Positions 1 to 8,581 of a stretch of 64,000 nt of DNA are shown piece after piece. The stretch spans positions 26,694 to 90,693 of the forward strand of contig JAIQFE010000025.1 of NCBI GenBank assembly GCA_020073445.1, in the 5' to 3' direction. The stretch is from Terriglobia bacterium (GTDB lineage Bacteria > Acidobacteriota > Terriglobia > Bryobacterales > Bryobacteraceae). Numbering within the stretch: the first letter of the stretch is position 1; every line of letters starts with the position of its first letter. Made by a program: the position numbers and the translations under genes. The notes beneath the pieces are model-generated. The model was given only the letters and a program-made list of their open reading frames with translations, made no database searches and was not told where the DNA came from.

Positions 1-51
1 GCTCCAACCGCTGATAATACTCATGCCGTTCAGCGGACGGTGCCGGCTTGG

Positions 52-143
52 AAAAAAGGGACAGACTACTCTGTCCCTTCCCGCATGCTCCTGGCCGCGT
101 GTTCAAGTGTGGGAGTGGACAGAGCTGTCTGTCCCCTTTTTCC
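52..143. repeat. REP-like paired palindrome, family A, copy 1
   Basis: Two palindromes sit in one element. The first has arms GGGACAGA and TCTGTCCC around a CTAC loop; the second has arms GGACAGA and TCTGTCC. The element is bounded by an A-run and a T-run that form an outer inverted repeat. Closely similar elements lie at 14555-14654 and, diverged, at 17380-17490. A half copy precedes the transposase remnant at 48674. The last codons and the stop of the neighbouring minus-strand gene fall inside this copy. Confidence 0.75.
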
Positions 144-1013
144 GAACTCCTCCGCCGCGCGAACTTTCACTTCCATGCTGCCGATCTTCTCGATCGTCGC
201 GACGATCACGTCGCCCGGCACAATCGGGCTCACGCCCTCCGGTGTCCCAGTGCTGATGATATCGCCAGGATGCAGAGTATAGAAGGACGACGCCATCTCG
301 ATCAGTTCCGCCACGCCCAGCGTCATGTACTTCGTGTTCGAGTTTTGCTTGGTTTCGCCGTTCAATGTGATGGAGAGATCGAGCTGGCCCGGATCCGGGA
401 TCTCATCCGCAGTCACCAGCCATGGCCCCAACACCGTATAGCTGTCGGGCGATTTGCGGAAGCTGCGATCCTCCTGGCCACGGATCGATATGTCCAGGCC
501 GATGCTGTAGCCCGCCACGTATTGGAGCGCATCCTTGCGGCTCACGTTATTGGCGCGCTTGCCGATCACCACGGCGAGTTCCACCTCGTGATCGTTGCGT
601 CGCTCCAGGTGCCATAGCGCGATCCCCTCGCCGGGACCCACCAGAGAACTGTTCGCTTTGAGAAACAGCCCGACTTGATGGATGGTCATGCTGTGCGAGG
701 CGTTACCCGCGCTCAGTTGGGAATCGCTCGCCACCTCGCTCAGGTGCGCAGCGTAATTGACCGGCGCGGCGACAATCTTACTTGGATTCGCCACCGGGCT
801 AAGGAGCCTCAGGCTCTCTAGTGGTAAAAGAGCAGCGTTCGACGACACTTCGCCGATCCGAGCGATCACCTTGCCCAGGTTCGCGATCAGCGGATCATAA
901 CCCGGCAAAGGATATCGATAGGCGGGCAACACGTCGAGCGCCGCCGTCACATCTCTTACCGTCCGGCCTTCGACAAGTCCTAAACGCGAGTCCCCGAACC
1001 GGCACAAACGCAT
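66..1013 (-). CDS. Fumarylacetoacetate hydrolase family protein
   Basis: 315 residues. The C-terminal FAH fold is clear: a metal-binding core around residues 110-290 with the stretch HEVELAVVIGK, the GLDISIRGQ region, and the family signature STGTPEGVSPIVPGD near residue 260. FAH-family enzymes cleave C-C bonds in beta-diketo acids or hydrate/decarboxylate aromatic meta-cleavage products, using a divalent metal. The substrate cannot be told from sequence. An extradiol dioxygenase is encoded at 14705-16027, but it is not adjacent. The natural fold should end near VKVRA. The last 25 or so residues (from about EEFGKRGQ) are translated from the REP-like repeat at 52-143, so the original stop seems to have been replaced. 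Family assignment is firm; the precise reaction is open. Confidence 0.88.
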   Translation of the reverse strand: MRLCRFGDSRLGLVEGRTVRDVTAALDVLPAYRYPLPGYDPLIANLGKVIARIGEVSSNAALLPLESLRLLSPVANPSKIVAAPVNYAAHLSEVASDSQLSAGNASHSMTIHQVGLFLKANSSLVGPGEGIALWHLERRNDHEVELAVVIGKRANNVSRKDALQYVAGYSIGLDISIRGQEDRSFRKSPDSYTVLGPWLVTADEIPDPGQLDLSITLNGETKQNSNTKYMTLGVAELIEMASSFYTLHPGDIISTGTPEGVSPIVPGDVIVATIEKIGSMEVKVRAAEEFGKRGQTALSTPTLEHAARSMREGTE

Positions 1014-1034
1014 TCAGACATCATACAACCGAAC

Positions 1035-1412
1035 TTATTGCTTCTTGTCGCCCGCCGGCATCATTCCGCCCATCATCATTCCGTGCATGTGCTCCATCAT
1101 TTGCGACTGTCCCTGCAGTTTGGTTTGCAGTTCTTTCAGGAGCTTTCCATGTTCGGCAAGTTTTTCCTTGAGCGCCGCCGGATCTTTTTCGCTTTCGATC
1201 GCTGCGAGCCCGGTCACCAGCTGATCCACCAGCTTCGCAACTTCCGCGTGCATAGCCATCATCGGCATCATCTGGCCCATCATGCCGTTCATTGGCATCC
1301 CCGCAGATTTGTCGGCCGCCGGCGGTGCAGTGTGCCCTTCGTGCTGCGCCACGGCCCCCGTGACCAGCAATGTCCCAACGGCGAGTAAAGAGAGAGCAAG
1401 TGTGTTTCTCAT
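1035..1412 (-). CDS. Small secreted Met/His-rich protein
   Basis: 125 residues. Residues 1-22 look like a Sec signal peptide ending near VAQ. The mature part has a Met-rich block (GMPMNGMMGQMMPMMAM), then a charged helix likely to form a coiled coil (about residues 60-100), then a second Met/His block (MMEHMHGMMMGGMM). Such Met/His clusters are typical of periplasmic copper- or silver-binding proteins; that role is inferred, since no named family is recognised. The gene starts 21 bases beyond the FAH gene start on the same strand side and is transcribed towards it. The USP/permease run on the other strand diverges from it across 1413-1578. Confidence 0.6.
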   Translation of the reverse strand: MRNTLALSLLAVGTLLVTGAVAQHEGHTAPPAADKSAGMPMNGMMGQMMPMMAMHAEVAKLVDQLVTGLAAIESEKDPAALKEKLAEHGKLLKELQTKLQGQSQMMEHMHGMMMGGMMPAGDKKQ

Positions 1413-1507
1413 ACTTCGTTAAAATGCAGGCCGATTGCCACCACTAAGCCAGTAGAATCAGTCTCTTCCTTCTGTACCTGCGCCAAATCGCGCTACCGGG
1501 CCTCGTC

Positions 1508-1526
1508 TTTTTACACTTTCTTGATA
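1508..1526 (+). promoter_or_regulatory. Possible KdpE-type operator upstream of the K+ permease run
   Basis: A T-rich stretch, TTTTTACACTTTCTTGATA, lies in the 166-base divergent intergenic region about 50 bases ahead of the first gene of the permease-kdpDE run. Enterobacterial KdpE sites are T-rich and resemble this, and kdpE is in the same run. No textbook -35/-10 pair with normal spacing was found. This is a suggestion based on composition and context only. Confidence 0.3.
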
Positions 1527-1578
1527 CTGCGGACCCGGATATTAATGCCACCTTAAGACCCGTTTCCCTAGCCTGGAA

Positions 1579-2067
1579 TTGGTGTACTACGAACCCGTCC
1601 GCCTCAAACACGGCTCCCAACCTGCGCCGCCCGATGTCTCCGAGAACAGCCGCAAGCTCGATCTTCAGGTCATCTTCACCGACCTCCCGAAAACCGCCGC
1701 CGCCCTAGCGAAGGCCCGATCCATGGCCCGAGGCCTGGGCGCCCGCATCACCTTGATGGTGGCCCGCGTTGTTCCGTACCCTCTTCCGCTGGCCGAGCCC
1801 GATGTCCCCGTGGAATTCACCGAGCACCTGCTCGAGCCCCTGGCTCGTGAACAGGACAACGCCCGGGATGACGCCGACATCGCCATCGAAATCTATCTCT
1901 GCCGCGACCGCAGCGAAACCATCCGCCGTGCCGTGCCGCCCGATTCGCTTGTGATCGTCGGAGCGCCGAAACGGCGCTGGTGGCCTTCCGGCTGGTTTCC
2001 CTGGGAGCGCTCGCTCGCCAGAATGTTGCGCCGCGACGGACGTCGCGTCCTGGTGGTGACCGTATGA
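1579..2067 (+). CDS. Universal-stress-protein-like small protein
   Basis: 162 residues if started at TTG 1579; GTG 1582 is an equally possible start and no ATG fits. Residues 28-160 show a USP-like alternating beta/alpha pattern (LQVIFTDLPKTAAALAKARSMARGLGARITLMVARV, then DSLVIVGAPKRRWW and a final VLVVTV strand), but the ATP-binding G-2x-G-9x-G(S/T) motif is not clear. The stop overlaps the ATG of the permease gene (ATGA at 2064-2067), so the two are almost certainly co-translated. A soluble USP-like partner of a permease that itself carries a USP-like C-terminal domain suggests a regulatory subunit; this is inference. Confidence 0.55.
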   Translation: MVYYEPVRLKHGSQPAPPDVSENSRKLDLQVIFTDLPKTAAALAKARSMARGLGARITLMVARVVPYPLPLAEPDVPVEFTEHLLEPLAREQDNARDDADIAIEIYLCRDRSETIRRAVPPDSLVIVGAPKRRWWPSGWFPWERSLARMLRRDGRRVLVVTV

Positions 2068-4343
2068 ATCCGGCCCAGACCTCCCCGCAAACCGATGGCG
2101 GCGCGCCCAACGGGATAACAGGCTCCGGCACCACCACAAAAGTAGTCGTTGCCACCACCGTCGCGCTCACCTTCATCTCGGTCTGGCAAGCCGGCGCCGT
2201 GGTGCTGAACGACATGGCCTCCACCATGTTCTACATCGGAGGCATCGCCGAGCAGGCCATCGGCAAGTCCGCCCCTTGGATGGTGCTGGCCGTGATGCTG
2301 TTCAGCTACCTGGTCCGTTCCGTGTACATGGAAAGCTCCAGCATGTTCGTGCGCGGCGGCGTGTACGTCGTGGTGCGCGACAGCATGGGACCCACCGTGG
2401 CTAAGCTTTCCGTCTCCGCCCTGGTGGTCGATTACATTCTCACCGGTCCCATCAGCGTGGTCAGCGCGGGGCTGTATCTGGGGAGCCTGCTGAATGAGCT
2501 GAGTGCAGCTTTCCACCAAGCCTGGCACACGAATCCTAATTATTTTGCGGTCTTCTTCAGTGTCATCGTGACCTGTTATTTCTGGTGGTCGAACATCAAG
2601 GGCGTCCCCGAATCCAGCGACAAAGCCCTGCGCATCATGCAGATCACCACGGTCATGGTGGTCATCCTCCTGATCTGGTGCCCGCTCACTCTCGTAATGA
2701 ATGGTTTCTTTCAGGGCAAGGTGCCGCTGCCGCCTCTGCCCACGCCTTCCAACATCCACCTGACCAACGAATCGCTGGGATGGCTCAGCGGAACCTTCTG
2801 GGCGCAGATTTCCTTCGTCGTGCTGATCGTAGCCTTCGGCCACTCCATCCTCGCCATGAGTGGATTCGAGACCCTCGCCCAGGTGTACCGCGAACTCGCC
2901 TATCCCAAGCTCAAGAACCTGCGCCTCACCGCCAACATCGTATGCACCTACTGCCTGATCTGCACCGGAGTGATCTCCATTTTCGCCGTGATGATCATTC
3001 CCGATGCGGTCCGCAGTAAGTATTACGACAACCTGATCGGCGGCGTAGTGGACAACCTCGTCGGACCCACCGTCGTCAAGCTCGGGTTCCACATCTTCAT
3101 CGTCATCGTGGGCGTGCTGATTCTGGCCGGCGCCGTGAATACGTCCCTCATCGGCGTGAACGGCGTCATGAACCGCGTGGCCGAAGACGGCGTATTGCTC
3201 GACTGGTTCCGCCGTCCGCACAGCAAGTTCGGCACCACCTACCGCATCCTGAACCTGATGGCCGTGCTCCAGATCCTGACCATCATCGCCAGCCGCGGCG
3301 ACGTTCTGCTGCTCGGCGAGGCCTACGCCTTCGGCGTGGTCTGGAGCTTCGCGCTCAAAGCCCTCGGCGTCCTGGTGCTCCGCTACCAGCGCCATGACCA
3401 GGAGTATAAATTCCCCGGGAACATCACGATCGGTAAGGTGGAAATCCCCCTCGGCCTGGCCGCGACCACTTCGATTCTCTTCCTGGTCGCCATCGCCAAT
3501 CTATTCTCGAAAAAGATCGCCACCATTTACGGCGTCACGTTCACCGTCATCCTCTACACCCTGTTCCTGGTCTCCGAACACATCAACGCCCGCAAGAAGA
3601 AAGAACATCGCGCAGATCTGGAAAAGTTCAATCTGGATCACCAGGCCGAAATCGGCACCGATACTCTGCACGCGCGCCCCGGCAGCATCCTCGTGGCCGT
3701 TCGCGATTCCCGCCGCCTGTGGCACCTGAACAAGGCTCTCGAGAGGACCAATATGCGCCGTCACGACATCGTGGTGATGACGGTACGCCAGCTTTCTACC
3801 GGCGCCGGCGAATACGATCTTCGCGACGAGCAACTGTTCGCGCACGACGAGCAGGAGCTGTTCTCGCACGTCGTCTCCGTCGCGGAAAAGGAAGGCAAGA
3901 GCGTCGAGTTGCTGGTCGTCCCGGCCATCGATCCCTTCGATGCCATGGTGCAGACGGCAGCGCGGCTCCAGGTGTCGAAGCTCGTGGTCGGCGTGTCCGC
4001 CCGCATGGCTTCCGAAGAACTGGCCAGCCGCATCGGCCTCGCCTGGGAAAACCTGCCCGAGCCCCGCCACGCATTTTCGCTCGAAATCACCAATCCGGAT
4101 CGCCCGTCGATCTACGTGAATCTCGGGCCTCATCCACCGCGCCTATGGCCGGAGGACGTCGACCGCTTGCATCGCATCTGGCTGCGGCTCTGCGCGCAGT
4201 CGGGCGTAGGTTCCCGGCTCCACCACCGCGACGTCGTCGGCGTGGCGCTCCAGCGGCTGGAAGACGATCTCGAAGGCGGCCGTTATGAAGACGTCCTGGA
4301 TTCGCTCGAGCAGGAAATCCATAAGCCCCATACCGACAAATGA
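2064..4343 (+). CDS. KimA-like APC-superfamily potassium permease with cytosolic C-terminal domain
   Basis: 759 residues from ATG 2064, which overlaps the upstream stop. Residues 25-530 contain about 12 membrane helices of the APC fold; residues 535-759 form a soluble domain with a USP-like Rossmann pattern (GSILVAVRDSRRLWHL). The sequence fits the YdaO/KimA branch rather than ordinary amino-acid permeases. The helix-1 motif D50-x6-Y57 and the helix-3 motif D123-x3-T127-x3-S131 (VDYILTGPIS) have the spacing of the K+-coordinating residues I recall for Bacillus subtilis KimA (D36/Y43, D117/T121/S125). KimA is an H+/K+ symporter. The following kdpDE-like pair supports a potassium role. An amino-acid substrate cannot be excluded from sequence alone. 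Confidence 0.72.
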   Translation: MNPAQTSPQTDGGAPNGITGSGTTTKVVVATTVALTFISVWQAGAVVLNDMASTMFYIGGIAEQAIGKSAPWMVLAVMLFSYLVRSVYMESSSMFVRGGVYVVVRDSMGPTVAKLSVSALVVDYILTGPISVVSAGLYLGSLLNELSAAFHQAWHTNPNYFAVFFSVIVTCYFWWSNIKGVPESSDKALRIMQITTVMVVILLIWCPLTLVMNGFFQGKVPLPPLPTPSNIHLTNESLGWLSGTFWAQISFVVLIVAFGHSILAMSGFETLAQVYRELAYPKLKNLRLTANIVCTYCLICTGVISIFAVMIIPDAVRSKYYDNLIGGVVDNLVGPTVVKLGFHIFIVIVGVLILAGAVNTSLIGVNGVMNRVAEDGVLLDWFRRPHSKFGTTYRILNLMAVLQILTIIASRGDVLLLGEAYAFGVVWSFALKALGVLVLRYQRHDQEYKFPGNITIGKVEIPLGLAATTSILFLVAIANLFSKKIATIYGVTFTVILYTLFLVSEHINARKKKEHRADLEKFNLDHQAEIGTDTLHARPGSILVAVRDSRRLWHLNKALERTNMRRHDIVVMTVRQLSTGAGEYDLRDEQLFAHDEQELFSHVVSVAEKEGKSVELLVVPAIDPFDAMVQTAARLQVSKLVVGVSARMASEELASRIGLAWENLPEPRHAFSLEITNPDRPSIYVNLGPHPPRLWPEDVDRLHRIWLRLCAQSGVGSRLHHRDVVGVALQRLEDDLEGGRYEDVLDSLEQEIHKPHTDK

Positions 4344-4389
4344 GCCGACCTGATACTGTTGACCCTTGAGGTCCTTACGGGAACCACTC

Positions 4390-5874
4390 ATGGCGATCGC
4401 CATTGTCGCAATCGCCACCATTGCCTCGGTGGCTTTGCGCGACACTCTGGCTCCCACCAATCTCGCCATGATTTACCTGGGCGGCGTGGTGGCAGTCGCC
4501 ATGCGCTGCAGCCGCTGGGTCTCCGTCACATCGTCCTTTCTTAGCGTCGCGGCCTTCGACTTTTTTTGCGTGCCGCCTTATCTGACCTTCGCCGTCTCCG
4601 ACTATCAGTACGTCTTTACCTTCGCCGGGATGCTGGTGGTCGCCCTGGTCATCAGCACCCAGACCGCCCGCCTGAAGGAACATGCCAGCCACGCCGCAGT
4701 GCGCGAGGCCCGAACCGAAGCCTTGTACCGCTTGTCGAGCAAACTCGCCGGCGAAACCCGGGTTTTTGAGGCCGCCCGATCCGCCGCCACGCTTGCCGAG
4801 GACGTGTTTGGCGCCCGCGTCGTGATCTTTCTTCCCGAGGACGGAAAACTCTCCTTCCGCCGCCGGACCTCCGATCTGCTGCCCGTGCCACCCTCCGAGG
4901 AATCCGTCGCCCAGTGGGTCTTCGATCATGGCCACAAGGCCGGACTCCGCACCGATGCGCACTCCGATGCCACCGCACTCTATATTCCCCTTCGCGGCGC
5001 ACGCGAAACCTTCGGCGTTCTCGCCGTGCTGCCCGATGTCGTGTCCAATGTGGGGAATCGCATCTTCGCACCCGAACAGCAGCAGCTGCTCGAAGTCTTC
5101 GCCAGCCAGACCGCGCTCGCCATCGAGCGAACCTTAAGCCAGCGATCCGCCGAAGAAACCCGCGTCCACATGCAGACCGAACAGATGCGCAGTTCTCTGC
5201 TGAGTGCCATGTCTCACGACCTCCGTACTCCGCTCGCCTCCATCACCGGCGCCGCCTCCACGCTCCGCACTCAGAACGACCGTCTCCCGCTCGAAACCAA
5301 GCAGGAACTGCTCGAGAGCATCTCCGATGAAGCCGAGCGCCTGGGACGCCTGGTCGGCAACCTGCTCGACATGACAAAGTTCGAGTCGGGCGGCGTGGAG
5401 TTGCGCCGCGACCTCTATCCGCTGGAGGAAATCGTCGGCACCGTGCTCCAGCGCATGGAGCCGCAGCTCGAAGGCCGCGCGGTTTCCACCGACCTGGCCG
5501 AGAATCTGCCCCCCGAAGATCTACCAATAATGGTGTTCGTGGACGACGTGCTCTTGGGGCAGGTACTGTGGAATTTGCTCGAGAACGCCACCAAATACAC
5601 GCCGCCCGGCACGCCTCTCGAACTCGCCGCTTTCAAAGAGGAGGGCGCGGTCATCATCGAAGTTCGCGACCGTGGCCCCGGCATTCCTCCTGGTGAAGAA
5701 GAGCTGATTTTCGAAAAATTTTACCGGGGCAAATCGAAGAACATCCGCGGCGCCGGCCTCGGCCTGCCCATCTGCCGCGCCATCATTCAGGCGCATCGCG
5801 GAACCATCCAAGCCTTGCCGCGCGAGGGCGGTGGGACCACGTTTCGGATCTCTCTTCCTATCCAGTCCACATGA
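4390..5874 (+). CDS. kdpD: KdpD-type sensor histidine kinase, short form
   Basis: 494 residues from ATG 4390, preceded by GGGAA; a TTG at 4366 would add eight residues. Order: a four-helix DUF4118 membrane region (about 1-95), a GAF domain (about 110-245), HisKA with phospho-acceptor H276 in MSHDLRTPLASI, then an HATPase_c domain with the N box (NLLENATKY), DRGPGIP and GAGLGLPI. Full-length KdpD is near 900 residues and has an N-terminal cytosolic KdpD sensor plus a USP domain; both are absent here. The gene follows the permease by 46 bases and overlaps kdpE by four bases (ATGA). No kdpFABC is in the window, so the likely controlled transporter is the permease just upstream. Confidence 0.85.
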   Translation: MAIAIVAIATIASVALRDTLAPTNLAMIYLGGVVAVAMRCSRWVSVTSSFLSVAAFDFFCVPPYLTFAVSDYQYVFTFAGMLVVALVISTQTARLKEHASHAAVREARTEALYRLSSKLAGETRVFEAARSAATLAEDVFGARVVIFLPEDGKLSFRRRTSDLLPVPPSEESVAQWVFDHGHKAGLRTDAHSDATALYIPLRGARETFGVLAVLPDVVSNVGNRIFAPEQQQLLEVFASQTALAIERTLSQRSAEETRVHMQTEQMRSSLLSAMSHDLRTPLASITGAASTLRTQNDRLPLETKQELLESISDEAERLGRLVGNLLDMTKFESGGVELRRDLYPLEEIVGTVLQRMEPQLEGRAVSTDLAENLPPEDLPIMVFVDDVLLGQVLWNLLENATKYTPPGTPLELAAFKEEGAVIIEVRDRGPGIPPGEEELIFEKFYRGKSKNIRGAGLGLPICRAIIQAHRGTIQALPREGGGTTFRISLPIQST

Positions 5875-6560
5875 AGCCCCTCATCCTCCTGATCGAAGAC
5901 GACGCCCAGATCCGCCGCTTCCTGCGCGCCGCGCTCGACGCCGAGGGTTATCGGCTTCAGGAATCGATCACCGCTGAGGAGGGCTTGGCGCAAGCCGCAT
6001 CGCGCCAGCCCGATCTGATTCTGCTCGACCTCGGCCTGCCTGATCGCGACGGACTGGAAGTGATTCAGAAAATCCGCGAATGGGGCAAGATCCCGATCCT
6101 GGTGCTCTCCGCCCGCGGCCAGGAAAAGGACAAAATCGCCGCACTCGACCTCGGCGCCGACGATTACGTCGCCAAGCCCTTCGCGGTGGGCGAGCTGCTG
6201 GCGCGGATTCGCGCGGCCCTTCGCCGGTCCATCACCCGAGTGGACGGCGCAGGCTCGCTCGTGCATTTCGGTCCGGTCGAGGTCGATCTCGAAAAACGCG
6301 TCGTCCGCGTCGACGCCAAGGAGGTCCACCTGACGCCTAACGAATACAAGCTGCTTCAAGTTCTGATCCAGCACGCCGGGAAAGTGCTTACCCAGCGCCA
6401 ATTGTTAAACGAAGTCTGGGGCCCTCAGCACACCGAACAAGCCCAGTACCTGCGCGTCTACATCGCCCAGCTGCGCCGCAAATTGGAGCGTAACCCCGCC
6501 CGGCCCAAGTACTTACAGACCGAGCCCGGCGTCGGCTATCGGCTTGTGCCGGAGGAGTGA
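5871..6560 (+). CDS. kdpE: KdpE-type response regulator (OmpR family)
   Basis: 229 residues. Receiver domain at 1-118 with the acidic pair E9/D10-D11, phospho-acceptor D53 in LILLDLGLPD, and K102-type switch lysine in DDYVAKPF. A winged-helix OmpR/PhoB DNA-binding domain spans about 130-226 (LTPNEYKLLQVLIQHAGKVL, then the YLRVYIAQLRRKLE recognition helix). Its start codon overlaps the stop of the kinase gene, so the two are translationally coupled. In the family, KdpE activates potassium-uptake genes under K+ limitation; here the T-rich sequence near 1508 is a candidate site. Confidence 0.9.
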   Translation: MKPLILLIEDDAQIRRFLRAALDAEGYRLQESITAEEGLAQAASRQPDLILLDLGLPDRDGLEVIQKIREWGKIPILVLSARGQEKDKIAALDLGADDYVAKPFAVGELLARIRAALRRSITRVDGAGSLVHFGPVEVDLEKRVVRVDAKEVHLTPNEYKLLQVLIQHAGKVLTQRQLLNEVWGPQHTEQAQYLRVYIAQLRRKLERNPARPKYLQTEPGVGYRLVPEE

Positions 6561-6609
6561 CACCGCGGGAAATTCTTCCGCCCTAAGTTACAATAGGCTT
6601 AAGCGCCGA

Positions 6610-7635
6610 ATGATGTCTGTCCCTAGCCTTCCCAGTTCGCAGGCCTCCCTAGAAGTGGAGTTTCCCTCGCTATGCCTTCCCGAGCGCAATTGTGAAGCTT
6701 GGACCCGCGCCGCAGACGCGCTAACGTTCCCCAACTACCACGATCTGAACGCCTGGAATGCGTTTCGGCGAGCCTCCGTAAATCTAGCCCTGCGGCATTT
6801 ACCCGAACACTTCGCCGAGGCCCTGGAAGAGTTTTTCACCCCCACCGGCATTCCAGCTCTCATGTTCGAAAACCTGCCGGTCGATCCCGAGCTGCCTCCC
6901 GTCCCGACCGATGGAACGCGGCCTCGCAACAAGCAAGCCGTCTCCGAAGCAGTCATCTGCGGCTTGGTCGGCACACACGGGGAGATTCTGTCCTATCTGA
7001 ATGAGAAATCCGGCGCACCCATCCAGGAAGTCGCACCGATCCAGGGCATGGAGCGGATTCAATCCAACGCCGGACGCGTGCAGTTCGGCTTTCATAGCGA
7101 CAACGCTTTCCTGCCGAGGCGCTTTCGCCAGAACGGGATCTTGCTCTACGGTCTCAGCAACCGGGACGCGGCGACGCTGGTTCTTACCGCTGGCCAGATT
7201 ATCGAAGCGGCTCCGGCCGATCTTGCGGCGTCTCTTGCCAAGCCCATCTACCGGCACGCTTGTCCCGCAAGTTTTTCCTTGCCCGGAAGCGCGGCGCTTT
7301 CCGCTCCCTGTCCCATCCTGTGGCGCGATGAACTGGGCTTGGCGCGTGTGTCCGCCGCCAGTTCTTCCATCGAACCGCTGACACCGGAAGCCACCGAGGC
7401 GCTCAACCGCTTCCGAGAGCTGCTCATGTCCTTGGAACCCGCGCGCGTCGTGGTCCGCCCCGGAACAGCCCTCTTGTTCAAGGACGATCGCGTGCTTCAC
7501 GGGCGCGACTCCTTCGCCGGATCGCGCTGGCTGCAGCGAGCTTACTTCACCGACTCCCTCGATCCCCTCCGGAGAGCCACCCGGTCGGACCCGAATGCCT
7601 TCGCCTTCGACGCCGGCGCCCTACTCTGCGCCTGA
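6610..7635 (+). CDS. Fe(II)/2-oxoglutarate oxygenase, clavaminate synthase/amino-acid hydroxylase-like
   Basis: 341 residues from ATG 6610 (ATG 6613 is equivalent). The iron triad reads H162-x-D164 (GFHSDNAF) and H297 (LHGRDSF), and R310 (RWLQR) is placed to bind 2-oxoglutarate. The overall pattern, including the N-terminal stretch ending FENLPVDPELPPVP and the C-terminal RAYFTDSLDPLRR, resembles VioC/AsnO/OrfP-type beta-hydroxylases of arginine or asparagine. Those act on free amino acids, usually for non-ribosomal peptides. No NRPS or other biosynthetic gene is nearby, so the substrate is unknown. It follows kdpE on the same strand, but a TACAAT-like -10 in the 49-base gap suggests its own promoter. 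Confidence 0.75.
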   Translation: MMSVPSLPSSQASLEVEFPSLCLPERNCEAWTRAADALTFPNYHDLNAWNAFRRASVNLALRHLPEHFAEALEEFFTPTGIPALMFENLPVDPELPPVPTDGTRPRNKQAVSEAVICGLVGTHGEILSYLNEKSGAPIQEVAPIQGMERIQSNAGRVQFGFHSDNAFLPRRFRQNGILLYGLSNRDAATLVLTAGQIIEAAPADLAASLAKPIYRHACPASFSLPGSAALSAPCPILWRDELGLARVSAASSSIEPLTPEATEALNRFRELLMSLEPARVVVRPGTALLFKDDRVLHGRDSFAGSRWLQRAYFTDSLDPLRRATRSDPNAFAFDAGALLCA

Positions 7636-7741
7636 GCCTTCTGCGCTTCCCCCTGTGCGCTCCGACATACAGACAAACCAGTAGTTGATCATGGGATGAG
7701 AGTAGAATGAGGCTCAGCGGATTTGACGGCATGGAGGGTGC

Positions 7742-8572
7742 ATGCGGCGTGTGGACATAATCGCTTCGATCATCATCGCGGTATTGGGCGCACCGGCTGC
7801 CGGCTTCGGACAGTGGGTGCACTATCCGACCGCCGATGTGCCGAGAAAGGCCGATGGGACTCCGGATTTGACCGCCCCAACACCACGGCTTTCCGATGGA
7901 AAGCCAGATTTCTCTGGCATCTGGCACACTGCGGTCATCAATCGGTGCGATCCGAAGACAGGCCAATTCTGCAGCGCGGAAATTGGGGGCTCCCCGCTCG
8001 CCCTCAACATCGGTCAAGACCTTCGCGGCGGTCTCCCGTATCAACCCTGGGCGGCCGAGCTCGTGAAGCAAAGGTTCAGCAAAGACGATCCGCACGTGCG
8101 ATGTCTGCCGGACAATCCTCCCCGGACATGGGGAATGCCGCACTTGACGAAGGCCCTGCACACGCCGCGACTGCTGGTGCTGCTCTACGAAGTGAACGCA
8201 ATGTACCGGCAAATCTTCATTGACGGACGCCCTCAGCCCGACGATCCCAATCCCTCGTGGAACGGGTACTCGACGGCCGCCTGGGACCGCGACACACTCG
8301 TGATCCGAACCACCGGCTTCCGAGACGATCTGTGGATCGACATGAGCGGCGCTCCTATCACCAGCGCCGCCACCATGACCGAACGGCTACGCCGCCCTAA
8401 TTACGGGACGCTTCAGGTAGAAATCACTGTGGACGATCCCAAGGTCTACACGCGGCCGTGGACTATATCGATGAATCAGGAACTCATGCTTGATACGGAA
8501 CTGATTGACGAGATCTGCCTCGAGAACGAGAAGTCGTGGCAGCATATGCAGACGCCCCAACCGGCCAAGTAG
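7742..8572 (+). CDS. Secreted protein of unknown function, acidobacterial type
   Basis: 276 residues. Residues 1-23 form a signal peptide ending at AAGFGQ. The mature protein has the motif LSDGKPDFSGIWHT, a CLPDNPP segment, a WNGYSTAAWDRDTLVIRTTGF segment and a closing VEITVDDPKVYTRPWT segment. I recognise this block order from a family of exported proteins expanded in Acidobacteria, but know of no demonstrated function. It has no catalytic motif I can name. The gene stands alone between a plus-strand oxygenase and the convergent TonB receptor gene, leaving only nine bases between the stops. Confidence 0.7.
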   Translation: MRRVDIIASIIIAVLGAPAAGFGQWVHYPTADVPRKADGTPDLTAPTPRLSDGKPDFSGIWHTAVINRCDPKTGQFCSAEIGGSPLALNIGQDLRGGLPYQPWAAELVKQRFSKDDPHVRCLPDNPPRTWGMPHLTKALHTPRLLVLLYEVNAMYRQIFIDGRPQPDDPNPSWNGYSTAAWDRDTLVIRTTGFRDDLWIDMSGAPITSAATMTERLRRPNYGTLQVEITVDDPKVYTRPWTISMNQELMLDTELIDEICLENEKSWQHMQTPQPAK

Positions 8573-8581
8573 GCTGGCACC

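Noticed and set aside
1413..1578. A c-di-AMP (ydaO) riboswitch ahead of the KimA-like run
   Set aside because: KimA genes are often under this riboswitch in Firmicutes, but none of its conserved sequence is seen here.
1893..3395. A 500-codon minus-strand frame opposite the K+ permease
   Set aside because: Antisense shadow; low-complexity composition and no domain, while the plus strand has a clear membrane protein.
4366..6560. A classical Kdp operon
   Set aside because: kdpD-like and kdpE genes are present, but kdpF, kdpA, kdpB and kdpC are not, and the kinase lacks the N-terminal KdpD domain.
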